Of a stretch of DNA of 64,000 nt, positions 22,174 to 33,239 are shown in pieces. This DNA comes from Symmetrospora coprosmae (Eukaryota; Basidiomycota; Cystobasidiomycetes; Symmetrosporaceae). The notes beneath the pieces are model-generated. The model was not told the origin of the DNA and did not search any database. It worked only from the letters and a program-made list of their open reading frames with translations. The stretch is taken from assembly GCA_008802785.1 (NCBI GenBank), contig VUYT01000046.1, forward strand, positions 1-64,000. The letters run 5' to 3'. Positions within the stretch are counted from its first letter, which is position 1; the number at the start of each line of letters is the position of its first letter. Made by a program: the position numbers and the translations under genes.

Positions 22174-22685
22174 CTAAGGGGCCGGAGATATGCATGTGCG
22201 AGGGGAGGCAGAAGTTTAGAGTAAACGCGCAGCAAGAGCAGTCAAGGTCGATACCCTTCATTGTTGCACCCGAACCAGAGGATAATCTGCAGTACCCTTC
22301 TATCGCAGTGCAACACAACCCACTTCTTGAAGCTCGCGATGGAATTCTGCAGGATTCCGCCCGAACGGAAGCTTCGCCCCCGAGCGGGTCTTGGGGCGTG
22401 GCCAGGCCCGGCTATCGCGGATATCCAACTACTCACCGAAGCGTCTCGACTGCCAGCAGAAGCTTAGACGCGAGACTTCCCCGATATCTCGCTTGCAGTA
22501 CTGTAATGGCAAAGCACAAGCAAGAGAAAGCGAGAAGGTCCTTCAACCTCCGCGGATTCGGGTCGCCGCCATGTCCGCTGTACGACATAAGCTTTCCGCC
22601 CTATCTCCGACGGGCCTTTGACTACCTCGTCTATCCTGTCTGCGAGTTGACTCTTGCGACGCCGACTGCTCGAGTTTCAGGAACA
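22174..22685. promoter_or_regulatory. SUV3 3' flank and monooxygenase upstream region
   Basis: A 512-bp gap between two plus-strand genes. No recognisable domain in any frame. It presumably holds the SUV3 3' UTR and the promoter of the FAD monooxygenase gene. Confidence 0.4.
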
Positions 22686-24377
22686 ATGCCCGACAACAAC
22701 TTTGACACCGACGTCCTCATTATTGGGTACGTCTCTCGCTCAGCCGCGAGCGAGCCATTCGAGCGTCTTCCCGTCATCCGCTGACACAGGCAGTGGACCG
22801 ATGCGATTGTAGCGGAGGCATCGTCGGCCTGGCTCTTGCGCACGGTCTCAAGAACCTTGGGGTGCAGAGTATTGTGCTGGAGAGAGACAGGGAGCAGTCG
22901 CGCTCGCAAGGATGGGTTAGCTGGTGTACTGCCGCGCTGTGCGGCAGCAGCTGCACGGCGTGACCCTCATACTGAGTGTCCGTTGCTGCCCCGCGCACTT
23001 CGCAGGCCCTCTCGATTCACTGGGCAAAGGCGCTTCTGGAGGACATGATGGGGCCGGACCTTCTGGCCAGGTTTCCAGCAACGAGTGTCGATTCGAGCGT
23101 CCCTACGTCTGGCTTGAAGTGGGATACCGTCGATGCTCGTAACGGCGAGGTTGTATAGTGCGTCCGCGCTGGCGATCATGCTGCATCATGCCGGACACCG
23201 AGCTGAATTGCATAGCTACCCCGCCTAGCCGCATGGACATCACTGGCAACTTCCAGCGCTCCAATAGGCCCAAGCTGCGAGCCCTCATGAGCGAAGGCGT
23301 CGACCTCCGGATGGCCAAGGCTTTCGAGAGATATAAGCTCATCGATGACGGCGTGCGCGCTCAGTTCAAGGATGGGTCAACCTACACTGGGCGCTTCCTG
23401 ATTGGCTGCGAGGGCGCAGTGTCCGGAGGTGCGCTTGTGGTATCTCTCCTGGCTGCCTGCATCGCACTGATACTGTACTCGTCCGTGTGTCCGCATGCAA
23501 AAGTCCGGAAGCAGCTTGTCGGAGAGGCCGGTACACTGCGCTACCTCAAGTTCACCTCGCTCGCTGCTGTACAGACGCTTACTCATGAGGAAGCCGCGCC
23601 CGTCCGAGGCATCGACCCTCTGATGTTTCAGGCCATCCAGCCAGACACAAAGACGTTCCTGTGGCATTCGGTGCAGCGGACGGAGCCGAATGAGGACACA
23701 CTCGACCTGCTCACGTACATATCGTACCCGATTCAAGACTTGGAGTCCGGTCTGCCCATGGATGCTAGCGATGAAGAGGTCATCGCCGACATGAAGAAGC
23801 ACGCGGCGGACTTCTGCGAGCCTCTGCGCAGCCTGGTCTGCAACATCAAGCCCGGAACGCCCATCACTCGCATTCAGCTGCGAGACTGGATCAGTCAGCC
23901 CTGGATAGGCGGAGAAGGCAGAGTCTCGCTTGCAGGAGATGCCGGTCCGTACTTGCTTCGCCTTCGCTCGATTAGCGATTCCAGCTCACATAGCGCTTCA
24001 CCCCACAGCCGGACCCATGACCATGTACCGGGGCGAGGGCGTCAATCACGGAATCCTCGATGCATTCTTACTTGCAGAGACCATATCGTCCATCAGGCAG
24101 GGCAAGGCTGGCGACGCCAATGCTGCGGTGAGTTCGAGGTTGCGATCCGCGACACTTTGCCTGATAGGCTGACGCCTGCATTTACGCACAGCTTAAAAAG
24201 TACGAAGGCGACCTTTGCAAGCGCAGGCAGTTCAGCATCCCTCTCTCTTACCAGGCCTGCGTAGATGGCCACACGATGCCAAAGTCAGACTCCCCACTGG
24301 TCAATCTGTATGAGATTCCGACCGATGAACTGGCACGGGCGATGGCGCTGTGCGGCGCATCTAGGAAGGATGCGTGA
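22686..24377 (+). CDS. FAD-dependent aromatic-ring-type monooxygenase
   Basis: Flavoprotein monooxygenase of the PHBH/salicylate hydroxylase fold, which hydroxylates small organic substrates with NAD(P)H and O2. Substrate unknown. Exons: 22686-22726, 22813-22915, 23006-23157, 23229-23428, 23504-23944, 24009-24127, 24192-24377, giving 413 aa. Key motifs are the dinucleotide fold VLIIGGGIVGLALAHGL (residues 10-26; the GGGIVG is split by intron 1) with the acidic strand end IVLERD, and MDITGNFQRSNRPKLR. The second FAD motif is LAGDAAGPMTMYRGEGVNHG, split by intron 23945-24008. The join at 23158-23228 (acceptor CCTAG) is the least sure; another acceptor nearby keeps the frame only with a different donor. 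No secretion signal or membrane helix. No biosynthetic cluster surrounds it. Confidence 0.85.
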
Positions 24378-24734
24378 TGGCGGAAGTAGGTGCATCGAGC
24401 CGAGGGATTCGCGTCCTAGAGTGATGCATCGAGCAAGCGAACTTAGATTGCTTGATTGCGCCCAATCGACTCCGTTGGTATTATGCATTAGGCATTGTGT
24501 GCACGGGCTCAGTCATCGTCTCCATCCTTGCTCTCGCTAGTCTCTGCATCACTATCCGCACCGGAACGGTTCCAGAACCAGCTGGACCGTTTTTGGCGTC
24601 CTTCAGGCGGTGCCAGCATGATCTTGAACACGCCTTCAGCACCCGGACCATCCTTCAGCGTGAGCTCTCTTGTGCGATGCAAGGACTATCGTAGATCGTA
24701 ACAAGTACATCTGATCAGCTTCGAGATGCTCCTC
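24378..24734. terminator. Convergent 3' region, monooxygenase / AAA ATPase
   Basis: Stop codons of a plus-strand and a minus-strand gene face each other across 357 bp. Nothing recognisable lies in between apart from short unsupported frames. Confidence 0.4.
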
Positions 24735-27079
24735 TTAAAGTGCGGCATTACCTCCACGTACCTCGATCGCGTTGACGCGGTCCATGACCGCATCTAAGCG
24801 CTCCTGGAAGTCCTCCTCGTTCACGACCTCTTTCATGACATTGAGCAGCAACTTCGAGTCTGGTCTTACGCTGAAACGGTTGAAAGGCAGAGGGTCAGGA
24901 GAGTATACTGCACTAGTATAGTCGAGAACCGGGCTCACTTGTAATGAGTGTCGATCTGGATGACATTGAGATGGTCGAGATCGCTCAAAAAGTCGGGCCG
25001 GGTCCTGCATATCGAAGACGCTCTGCGCTTTAGTACAGTACGAATGCTGGAAAGTACGGACCCGCAAGATCCACCCACATCACTTCTCTGGCTCTGAACC
25101 ATGTGACCTTGGGATCTTCTGAAGTCTCGGCTTTCTTGGCCACTGCAGCGAAGACTTGTCGGGTCAGCTTGCGCTTTTGACCACGCAATCGAGTACCACT
25201 GGCTACCCACATTCTTGCAGCAGGAGCCAGCTGCAAGAGCTCCACTTCTGCTCGTCCATCACGTCTACACACGCGCTTTATGTCAGCCAATCCGTTAGCG
25301 ACCACCTCAAAGCGGTACGCACCGTCGTCGTGATCCGGGATGAGGCCGATTTTGCTCAGGAGCCACTGCTTCTCCATCTCGACCTTGTCTCGCGCAGCGA
25401 CTTTCATATCCCTGTGCTTTGCGAGGCTCATGACGATGCTCATCCGCCCGCCGACGAGATTGTATATTTCCCTTGCGTTTTCCTGCGACATGCTCTCGCC
25501 CCACAGCTTGCGCCGTGCTGTCCGGATAGCAGCGATGCCGTCTGTCTCTCCCAAGTCTTTGATGGACAAAACCATCATCCGATTGGCATTTTTTTCTGCA
25601 GGACCGGTGGGGTGTGGACGGCGGTCAGCCTGCACTTGCCCGACGAATCGGGGCTACCTGGTGTGCACCCACTGAGCAGGTCATAAATGCGGAAGTCGTC
25701 CGAGTTGATGACAATGTTGGCGCACTGGCTCGCGGCCCATGCCTCTGCTCTCTGCTGGATGAGGTGCAGGATTCCCTGACCAGCCTCGTCGTCTTTCAAG
25801 AAATGCATGTTGTTGAATACCAGGACGAGCGGCTTGCCGTGCTTGCGCCTGTACCGGATAGCCACCTTCTCCAGCTTTGACATAGCACGCTCGATGTCAA
25901 GCAGCGGCCCAGCTTCCTTCGGGTCCCGGCGCTGGAAGAGGCCGTTGTACGAGTCTTCGTGGTTCTCGTAGTTGATGGCTTTCGAAAAGCGCAGTTTGAA
26001 GACCTCGGGATCTTCGTGTGCTTCGCAAACAGCGATCCCGTCCGCGTCGATCTCGAGCATCTGAAGACAACGGTCCGCGAGGCTTGTGCGTTAGCGCATC
26101 TGGTCACATATATTGCTAGTTGTCCGATTAACGAGCGCTGCCTACCGATTGGATCATCATGGACGTCTTGCCCGAACCTTTTGGCCCGAGCAGGAGGTAG
26201 TAGTGACCGCGTTCCTCGCCTTTGATGATGCGGTCTATCATGTCCTGCTCGGCTCTCCGTATCCGGGTCTCCGGTTCTTGGGATTCTTCTCCGTCTGACT
26301 GTGTCCTCGTCGGAGTCGAAGACGGTGCCCGCGCCGCCTTTTCCAATTCGAGGACAGGGTCATATCCGCCTGGCGAGCGCATGAGGAATGTCGTGCGATA
26401 AGTTTCAGCTGCGCCCGCAACCGCCAAGCTTCCTACGAAGACACGGCTGTGGCGTCTCCCCGCATAGCTACAGCACGGAGCGCCCACTCACCCTTGAAGG
26501 CGATCTCCATCTTGCGCAAGACGTTCCATTTGTACTTGCAGACGCGGATCAGGGGCTTTGAGTCAGCTGTGTCCGAGCCTGGCGCTTCCCGCTCGAGCCG
26601 TGTCGTCGACTACCCACGAATGCAAAGTAAGCGGTTCCTCCGGCGCCTGGCGTGCGCAAGGAAGACAAGGCGACATCAGCATTGAGCTGCGCCGAGGTTA
26701 TCGTAGTAGTACGCGACGCACCAAGCAGAATTGTCCCGGCAGCAATCCCTAAAGCGGTGTCCCACACGCCGCTGCCAGACCACCCTCCTTTGGCGTCTCC
26801 ATCTGCCGGCTTTTTGCCCTTGCCCTTGCCCTTGTCGTTGCTGCTGCTGGCGCTGGCGCTGCCGCCGGCACTGCTTGTACTGCCGCTGCCTTCCTCCCTG
26901 TGCGCGTCAAAGAGGACGCCTCGCTTGACGGGCGAGCTGACGGGCGAGCTGTGGTGGTCGGGATGCGAGTGCCGCACAGGGATCAATGGCGCCGAAGCAC
27001 GCTGCCACTGTCGACCCGCTCCGTCTGCCTTGCTGCTCGCGCGGCCCTGCCTGAGCAAGGAGCCCGCAGCACGCTTCAT
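24735..27079 (-). CDS. Mitochondrial-type AAA ATPase with C-terminal winged helix (fungal family)
   Basis: P-loop ATPase of a fungal family annotated as AAA with a C-terminal winged helix; cellular role not established. Exons on the minus strand: 27079-26618, 26555-26492, 26369-26146, 26060-25673, 25595-25075, 25027-24939, 24870-24735, giving about 627 aa. The start MKRAAGSLLRQGRASSK is a good mitochondrial presequence. A KGKGKGK tract and one hydrophobic stretch (ALGIAAGTILLGA) follow. Motifs: KYKWNVLRKMEIAF, GGYDPVLELEKA, Walker A YLLLGPKGSGKTSMM, acidic DADGIAVCEAH, Walker-B-like LVLVFNNMHFL, sensor-like IVINSDDF, and a C-terminal DFLSDLDHLNVIQID...VRPDSKLLLNVMKEVVNEE. The donor at 25074 and the acceptor at 26370 have in-frame alternatives. 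Domain order suggests an inner-membrane-anchored ATPase. Confidence 0.78.
26814..26834. repeat. CCTTGC hexamer array coding KGKGKG in the AAA ATPase gene
   Basis: Three copies of the hexanucleotide that also occurs in SNF5 and cyclin H, again coding Lys-Gly on the minus strand within a disordered stretch. Confidence 0.75.
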
Positions 27080-27432
27080 GTGTGCGTGTACGTGTGTTTC
27101 CAGTATCGGCAGGCGCGTGTCGCAAGGATGGAGGCGGAGAGCAAGGAGCGGCGGCAATCGCTGTGTGTCATCGACCAGAGCAGCCCGTTAGTTACGGAAC
27201 GCTGGATGCGGCATACCACAGACAAAAGGCGAACGCTCTTCAACAGACATTACAGGTGTAGTAGCTGGTACAGCAGCACGAAACTATCCAAGCGGTTGGC
27301 TCAGCAGAAGCTAGCCCGAGATGCGCGTACCGCAGCCTCAACGGAGTTGCCTATCGACAGGTGCGGCTCTCTCCAGAGACTGCGTGCACACTCGTACGAG
27401 CACGCAGCTAGCTTGTCCCCAGGCCTGCGCCT
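27080..27432. promoter_or_regulatory. AAA ATPase upstream region and complex I subunit 3' flank
   Basis: About 350 bp between two minus-strand genes. The frame of the ATPase gene stays open for 26 codons upstream of its chosen ATG, so a longer N-terminus is possible. Nothing else recognised. Confidence 0.4.
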
Positions 27433-28731
27433 CTACTTCACGTTGTTCGTAATGCCCGTCCTCTCCGTCTCGTGGCCGTACGACCCAATCTGGTGCGTGA
27501 CGGTGCTCGAGAAGTTGTCCATGGGAAAGTACGAATACGGATCTCGCTCGACTTTGTCCGAGCTCGGCGCCCAAGATAGCTTGATGGCCGAGACAGGCCC
27601 TGGAGGGAGCTTGCCGGCCGTGTATGCGCTTGAGGTCGCGACAGACGAGGTGGCTGACCCGGAGACGGCGGGGGCGAGGTACAGAGAGGAAAGGGACGGC
27701 GCAGGCGAAGGGACCGTCGTCACGTCTGTCGTCGTCTCTGCGGCCTTGGCGGGCGCGTTGCTAGGTGCAGGGAGGCTGGGAACAAGCGTGCGGCATTGGC
27801 ACGTCAGCCATAGGCGTTGAAAACGTAGCCAGAAAACTCGTGCGTCCCAGTTGAACAAAGCGAACTCACTTGCCCAGAGCCTCGGGCTGTGCTAGAAGCA
27901 GAGCAGAGAGATCCTGCTGGGTGATCACGTCCAGCCGAGGGTACCGGCGACTACAACGCAGTGAAAGGTCAGTCAAGCCAAGCCTGCAAGCAGGCAGGAC
28001 GACAGTGTGATACGCACCGGTAGTCTCGCTGGAAGTAGGCGTTCTGAGCCGGGTCGGAAGCTGTACGCATAAAGCACGGGTCCCGGTCAGGCCCGCGTCG
28101 AAGGCCTAGGGCGTCAGGTGCAACTGCTGGACTCACCCTTGGAAGGCGGCAGAGCATACTTCTCTGGCCGGCTACCAGGCGGAGGGTTGCGAAACTCGGT
28201 GGTGATCTGGACAGACAGGTCGCGTGCAGAACATCTCAGTCCCTGCTGCACGCTGCGCACACGCACCAGAGCCAGTCGGGCGAGTCGAGGCAGAGCAAGC
28301 TCACAGGGTTGCCGCTCGTGGACTCTGGGTTGATGACGAGGGCCTCGCGGAACTTTTTCCAGAAGGGGGACTAGCAGGCCATGGGAGAAGCGTCAGTATC
28401 GCTGGGCATATTGTGGGCCAGGCAGGCCGCGAGGCGAAGAGGGCCTCGCTAGGACGGGTCGCAGCAGCAGCTCGACGCGGGCCGAGTAGGGCAAGGCCGT
28501 CCGACTCACTGAATCGCCAGTGTGGTACTTCCATGGGTCTGCTCGGGTGCTCAACGGGGCAGGCAGCCGTTGGCGGCGTCAGTCAATGGCCTTGGTCAGG
28601 ATTGGCTCGTCCCGCTCCCCAAACGTTGCACACTGACCGGCCGAGGTTGAGCGCACGGGGGCAGCTCCACCGCTGGTCCCAGCCTGCTTTGCTAGGTTGC
28701 CTGCCTTTGCTGCAACTCCTCGAGCGGCCAT
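27433..28731 (-). CDS. NADH:ubiquinone oxidoreductase 21 kDa-type subunit (complex I)
   Basis: Accessory subunit of mitochondrial complex I, like the 21 kDa subunit of Neurospora. Seven exons on the minus strand: 28731-28638, 28538-28510 (29 nt), 28370-28305, 28206-28137, 28060-28018, 27950-27870, 27775-27433, giving 241 aa. The start MAARGVAAKAGNLAKQ is a plausible presequence. The conserved block reads SPFWKKFREALVINPESTSG, then NPPPGSRPEKYALPPSKASD, PAQNAYFQRDYRRRYPRL and DVITQQDLSALLLA, continuous only after five splices. The C-terminal third is Ser/Thr/Pro/Ala-rich and ends DPYSYFPMDNF onwards. Assignment rests on the FWKK...SRPEKY...SDPAxNxY pattern as I remember it for this family. The first acceptor (28539) has neighbours two to four bases apart and is less certain. 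Confidence 0.75.
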
Positions 28732-29032
28732 GCTTGCTTGCTTGATTGATCTGGTCAGTCGGGTGGCTGCTGGCAGAAGTGTGACCAGCACCAGAGGGCG
28801 CCACGGCCGGGCTTGACTGCCGGTGGGTCCCGCGGAGAAGCTCCTTCTCTCATGAACAGTCAACCACCTTGGCAGTGATCCTATACTGACACAACGAGCG
28901 CTCCAGCAGCTATCAACTCGCACTGCCTTGGTCTATCGCTACATGACGCACGCTCTCCAGCCCCCGGCCCGCACATCCGGACATTCTTTCCGCTTGCTCA
29001 GACACATGCGAGACTGACGGGCCAGCTCGTCG
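28732..29032. promoter_or_regulatory. Complex I subunit promoter and ATG4 3' flank
   Basis: 300 bp between two minus-strand genes. No recognisable coding sequence. The gap is short, so the promoter of the complex I subunit gene must be compact. Confidence 0.4.
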
Positions 29033-32000
29033 CTATTTCCTGACTGTAGCATCCGATTTGGTGCTCTCATCCGAGATCTGTCGTGGGCGCAGATACTCTG
29101 CAACCGCACTGGCTCGAGCCAGGCCCTCCCATCCGGCGTCCCTATCTGCCGAGTCCACCGATGACCCCGCTCGAGCTGACGTCGCGCCGTGCGGTGTTGA
29201 TCCGGCTTTCGAGACAATGACTGCGTCCAGATCCTGCCCTGAGCCGAGAGTCTGGGCGGGAGAGTCGGCAGCCGTGTTCCGCCGGGGCAGGACATGCGGA
29301 GGAGTGATCCCTGCGGATGCAGAGACAAAAGAACCAACATCTGACCCGACGGTGCCTTCCCGTCTGTGGCGCTTGGGTATCGAGCCAGCGGACTGCGGTG
29401 GTGACGTGCTCGTCCGAGCTGACGCGGCCGCTTCAGTCCAGTCGTCTTCTTGCCCTGCCGGTCCCTTTGCGGAACCAGCTCCAGGGACCTCGCCAAATCC
29501 GGGGCTGTCCGCCTCTTCGCGAGCCTGGCCAAACTCTTCATCCTCATCGCTTGATTTGCCAAAAGCGCCTTCCGACTCGGACTCGTCAATGTCCCAGTCG
29601 TCGCTGTCAAGGTCGTCAAAGCTTTCCTCTGCGGGGTGCCCTCTTCCTTGTAGTCTTGCCGACTCGCTTACGCTCGACCGCCCACCATCTCGCGATGCGG
29701 GCGCACCTGCGGCTGCGTTCGCGCTCGGGCTGAGCGGAGACACAGGGACGATATGCGACCCGCTAATGGTCCTGTTCATCCCGGGGCCCTTGCGCATCCA
29801 CTTAGGCATCTCGTCCATGATGTGTACGAGCGGGGTGCAGCTCGCTTTCATCTCCTTCATCCTCGCGCGCAGGTCCAGCCACTCGTCATGCGTGCGACAG
29901 AGAAGTCCGACAAGCATCGACGGGTCCAGGCCGGTGATAGCCATCTTTCGCACCTTTTCACTGTGAAACGAGCCGAGCTCGTGCATGGCGTACGAGGAGC
30001 AGAAGAAGTCGTCCAGCTCTCTGCGCTGCGGATCGCCCGTACCGTTCGGCGAGTCGGGTGACATGGGCAGGGTGCTGGCTGCAGCCACGAGCGAGTCCGC
30101 TATCGCAACACTCTTGACAGCTGTTTTCGCATGGTGCGGGTCGATGTAGAAGAGGCTGTCTCCCTGCGCGCCGACGAAGTAGTATGAGGACGACGGGCGT
30201 CCGCCGGCAATGCCTACGCACTGTGGGAGTGCGAAGTACCGCTTGATGGACTCGTGGTAGATCGGATTGACGCCATTCAGCCCCAGACGAAGCGGGACGA
30301 GGATGAGAACTGGGCGCGTCCACTCCCCTGTTGAGCGCTTGCCAGGAAGACCAGGACTTGGTGCGCTTTGTGCATGCCCGCTCGCAACGCCGATGACCTC
30401 GCTCTCATAGACTGTGGTGTCGATGGCCAGAGCCACACCGATGTTCGCAGCTGGGAAGCCATTGGCGAGCGCCGCGATTGCCCCAGCGGCTGTTGAGGGG
30501 CCGAACCATTCGCCCACTTGCTTACCCAGCCGCTCGCCTTCAGCAGCGAAGTGGTGGATGGAGAAAGGCGAGGCGGCTGTTGGGGTGTCGAGGAACCAGG
30601 TTAGGAGACGAACGTATGTAGCGTACTGCTGCTCCGTGCCGAAAGAGCGACGCGAATCTGATGCAGGGAATGAGGAAGTCTGGGGACTGCCGGGCGGCGC
30701 AGGCGTCAGGGGGCGCCGGAAGTCTGGCCGAAGCATTGAACACCATGTCAGATGAGCGGTCGGATTGCCGTGTGTACCACCACCTACTCACCTCTGCCGA
30801 GATGCGCATTCAAGAGAGCGTTAGCGAGCAGACTCTGGCCCGTCCGCAGCATGCATCCCCAGCCCGTATCGCTCGTCAATCCCGCATCCTCTTTCGCGCC
30901 TGCTGGTGCCGGGCTGGCGGCCTGGCTGCTCCGGCCGATGCTGCTGCTGAGTCCGCTGATCATGCTTGACCATGCATTCGAGACGACGGCCACAGCTGCG
31001 GTCGATGTTGAGGGAGCGACCGTCCGCGGTATTCCAGGGAATCCAGAGCGGTACGTGAGCTGTATGCGAGAGTAGAAATCGAGATAGAAGGATGCAGGCC
31101 AGCCATGAGTCTTTCCAGTCGGAACCGAAGTATTCAAATCGGTATCCCTGTTAGCTGACGTTGAGCCTGTCGCATGCTGCTCGTACGAGGACGAGCGCGA
31201 AGAGGCTAGGCTGGAGCTCGGAGACGGCGATAACCGCCTGGATGCGGCAGCTGTGTTCTCGAGCGTCGCGGCAGGCTGCATACTCTGGCGGTAGGGAGAA
31301 GCGACAGGCGTGGAGTTGCCGCCCTTGAAGGCAGAGAGGAACGCTGCGGACTTCTGTTTGAGCGGCGAGACCATCGGCTGAGGTGCCGGAGGCGGCGAGA
31401 GTGGCTGCTCCTTGCTCGGCCCCGCAGAGCGCCCGTGACTGTCGTTGCTGCTCCTCGCACTGCTGCTCGACTTGCTCAGTCGGCGCTGGACTTTTTCACG
31501 CGGGCTGACCTTGCGCGAGGCATCTGGGCCCCCCTGCCCAGAGACGGTCGCCAGCGTGCTCACGCTGCCATTCTTTCCGGAGAGTCTGGAAAGATCGTCT
31601 ATCGCCTGAAGATCAGATGGAGCACGCCATCCGTCGTGTCGCACTCCGAGGAGCCATATGTCATCTGGACACCGGTCGGCGTTGCTGTCCGAGTCGGTTA
31701 GGAACTGCATTGCCCGGCCCAGCATGCGGTCCAGCCCCCCTAGCCCCCCTAGCCTGCCTGGTACCGCCGCCTTTTGCGCAGCTTTTGCAGATTCCGTCTG
31801 TGTGCTCGACGGCCCCGCAGGCTCAGGGATTTGTGCAGCCTTGGGCGATGTGGAGAGGGTCGCAGAGCGTCGTCTGGCGGTGGCGGAGGACGAGTCCGCT
31901 GTTCCTCCTCCTCCTCCTCCTGGCCGCCGGAAGAACTTGCTTGGGGAAGTTGCAGTGCCGTTGAAGGAGCGCACAGACGCAGTGTCGTCTGTTTTGCTAT

Positions 32001-32755
32001 CGCGGCGCTCCTGAAGGACGGGTGAATGGCGCATCGTGTTGAGCCAGCCGCCGGTGCTCGCTCGCAACGGCGGCGCGGGCCCAGGCGGATCCTCGCCGTG
32101 GCTTTGTGGCTGGGGGGAACCAACCCTCTGCGAGAAGGCGTGCTGATGCTGCTGGGATCCAGAGGGTATGGCAGCGTAGTAGGGAGATGCTGGCTGCTGC
32201 TGCTGCTGCTGTTTGCTCCGGATCACATCGCGCGTCTCGGAGCTCGAGGAGCGCGAGGCGGCGGAGGAGGACGAGTACGAGTTCTGCCTGCTTTGCACGA
32301 TAGGAAGCACAGAGGCGTAGTAAGCGTGGTGCACTTTTCGTTGCTGCTGCGATTGCTCTGCTGGTGGAGAGGGAGAGGAGGAGCGGGTGGGAGGGATGCA
32401 CGTGTCGTGCCATGGTCAGCTCGAGCAAGGGACAGCGACGGCGGAGACGGTCAGGGCGGGCGCCGTGCACCTGCTACAGGTCGCAAGACGCACCAGAGGA
32501 TACAGCACTCGGAGACGCCAGTGTCGATGCATCAGAGCGCTTTCCGTGTACACCTGTACTGTCACGCTGTTGTCCGAGCTGCTGTCTGGACCTTGGCCTC
32601 CTCAGGAACCGGCTCCTGCGGCCAGGGGACAGCGGCGTGACTAGCGGCTGCGGCGATGCAGGCGACTGTCTGACGGTGAGCTGATTCGTCGAACTTGACG
32701 TGGTCCCGTCATCAGAGCTGCGTGACTGATCCTGCTTGTCCCTCTGCTTTCCCAT
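29033..32755 (-). CDS. ATG4: Autophagy cysteine protease ATG4
   Basis: Protease that processes Atg8 and removes it from lipid, required for autophagosome formation. Exons on the minus strand: 32755-32494, 32360-30792, 30723-29033, giving about 1173 aa, roughly twice yeast or human Atg4. The excess is disordered: a Ser/Pro/Gln-rich N-terminus of about 440 aa and an acidic Ser-rich C-terminus (DDLDSDDWDIDESESEG). The peptidase C54 core contains FYLDFYSRIQLTYRSGFPGI, the catalytic Cys in SDTGWGCMLRTGQSLLANAL (about residue 590), NAHLGRDFRRP rebuilt across intron 30791-30724, and the Asp/His pair in FYIDPHH (about 800). The ATG at 32753-32755 comes from a first exon that splices in frame into exon 2; the second exon has no in-frame ATG upstream. 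It is divergent from TFB1. Confidence 0.92.
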
Positions 32756-33239
32756 TGCTGCCGTGTTTCTGCTGGTCTGCTCGGAGGTCGCGGTCGCCAC
32801 CGAATCACCTGCTCGACGACGAAGCGATTAGATGAGGGCGTGCAATCCGACAGCAGCACAGCAGCTTGCGACTGGGCTGGTCTAAGTCAGCGCTGATCGG
32901 GACGCTCGCTGGTCGACGTGCTTTGCGAGGAGGGAGTAAGCGTATGCATTTGGAGGCCAACACCCTTGTCCCTGCAAGGGCGCGAAGAAGCCCCAGGCGG
33001 ACGCTCGACTCCCGACAACCAACCATCTGATACCGACAAACGCGGGCAGGAGGAGCAAGCGTACGGCGAGAGCGAGCGGCGAATGCCAAAGGACAGTCCA
33101 ACAACTCCTCCTGTCAGGCGAGAGCTAGCAAGACCTGCGCCTCGCTCGCGTGTACCAAGGGACCCTCTGGATATACAGCGGGGTCACCAGCTTCTACAGC
33201 CTTTGCCGCGACCGACTGGCGACGCTTTCCACAGCCAGC
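32756..33239. promoter_or_regulatory. Divergent promoter region, ATG4 / TFB1
   Basis: The 484 bp between the ATG4 start (minus) and the TFB1 start (plus) must carry both promoters and 5' UTRs. No clear TATA element or conserved motif was recognised. Confidence 0.5.

Noticed and set aside
29058-29966. A 302-codon plus-strand frame opposite the ATG4 C-terminus
   Set aside because: It is Ser-rich low-complexity sequence mirroring the acidic ATG4 tail, typical of an antisense shadow in GC-rich DNA.
32140-32334. Starting ATG4 with a non-ATG codon in its second exon
   Set aside because: An upstream exon with a proper ATG (32755) splices in the right phase into exon 2, which makes a non-canonical start unnecessary.
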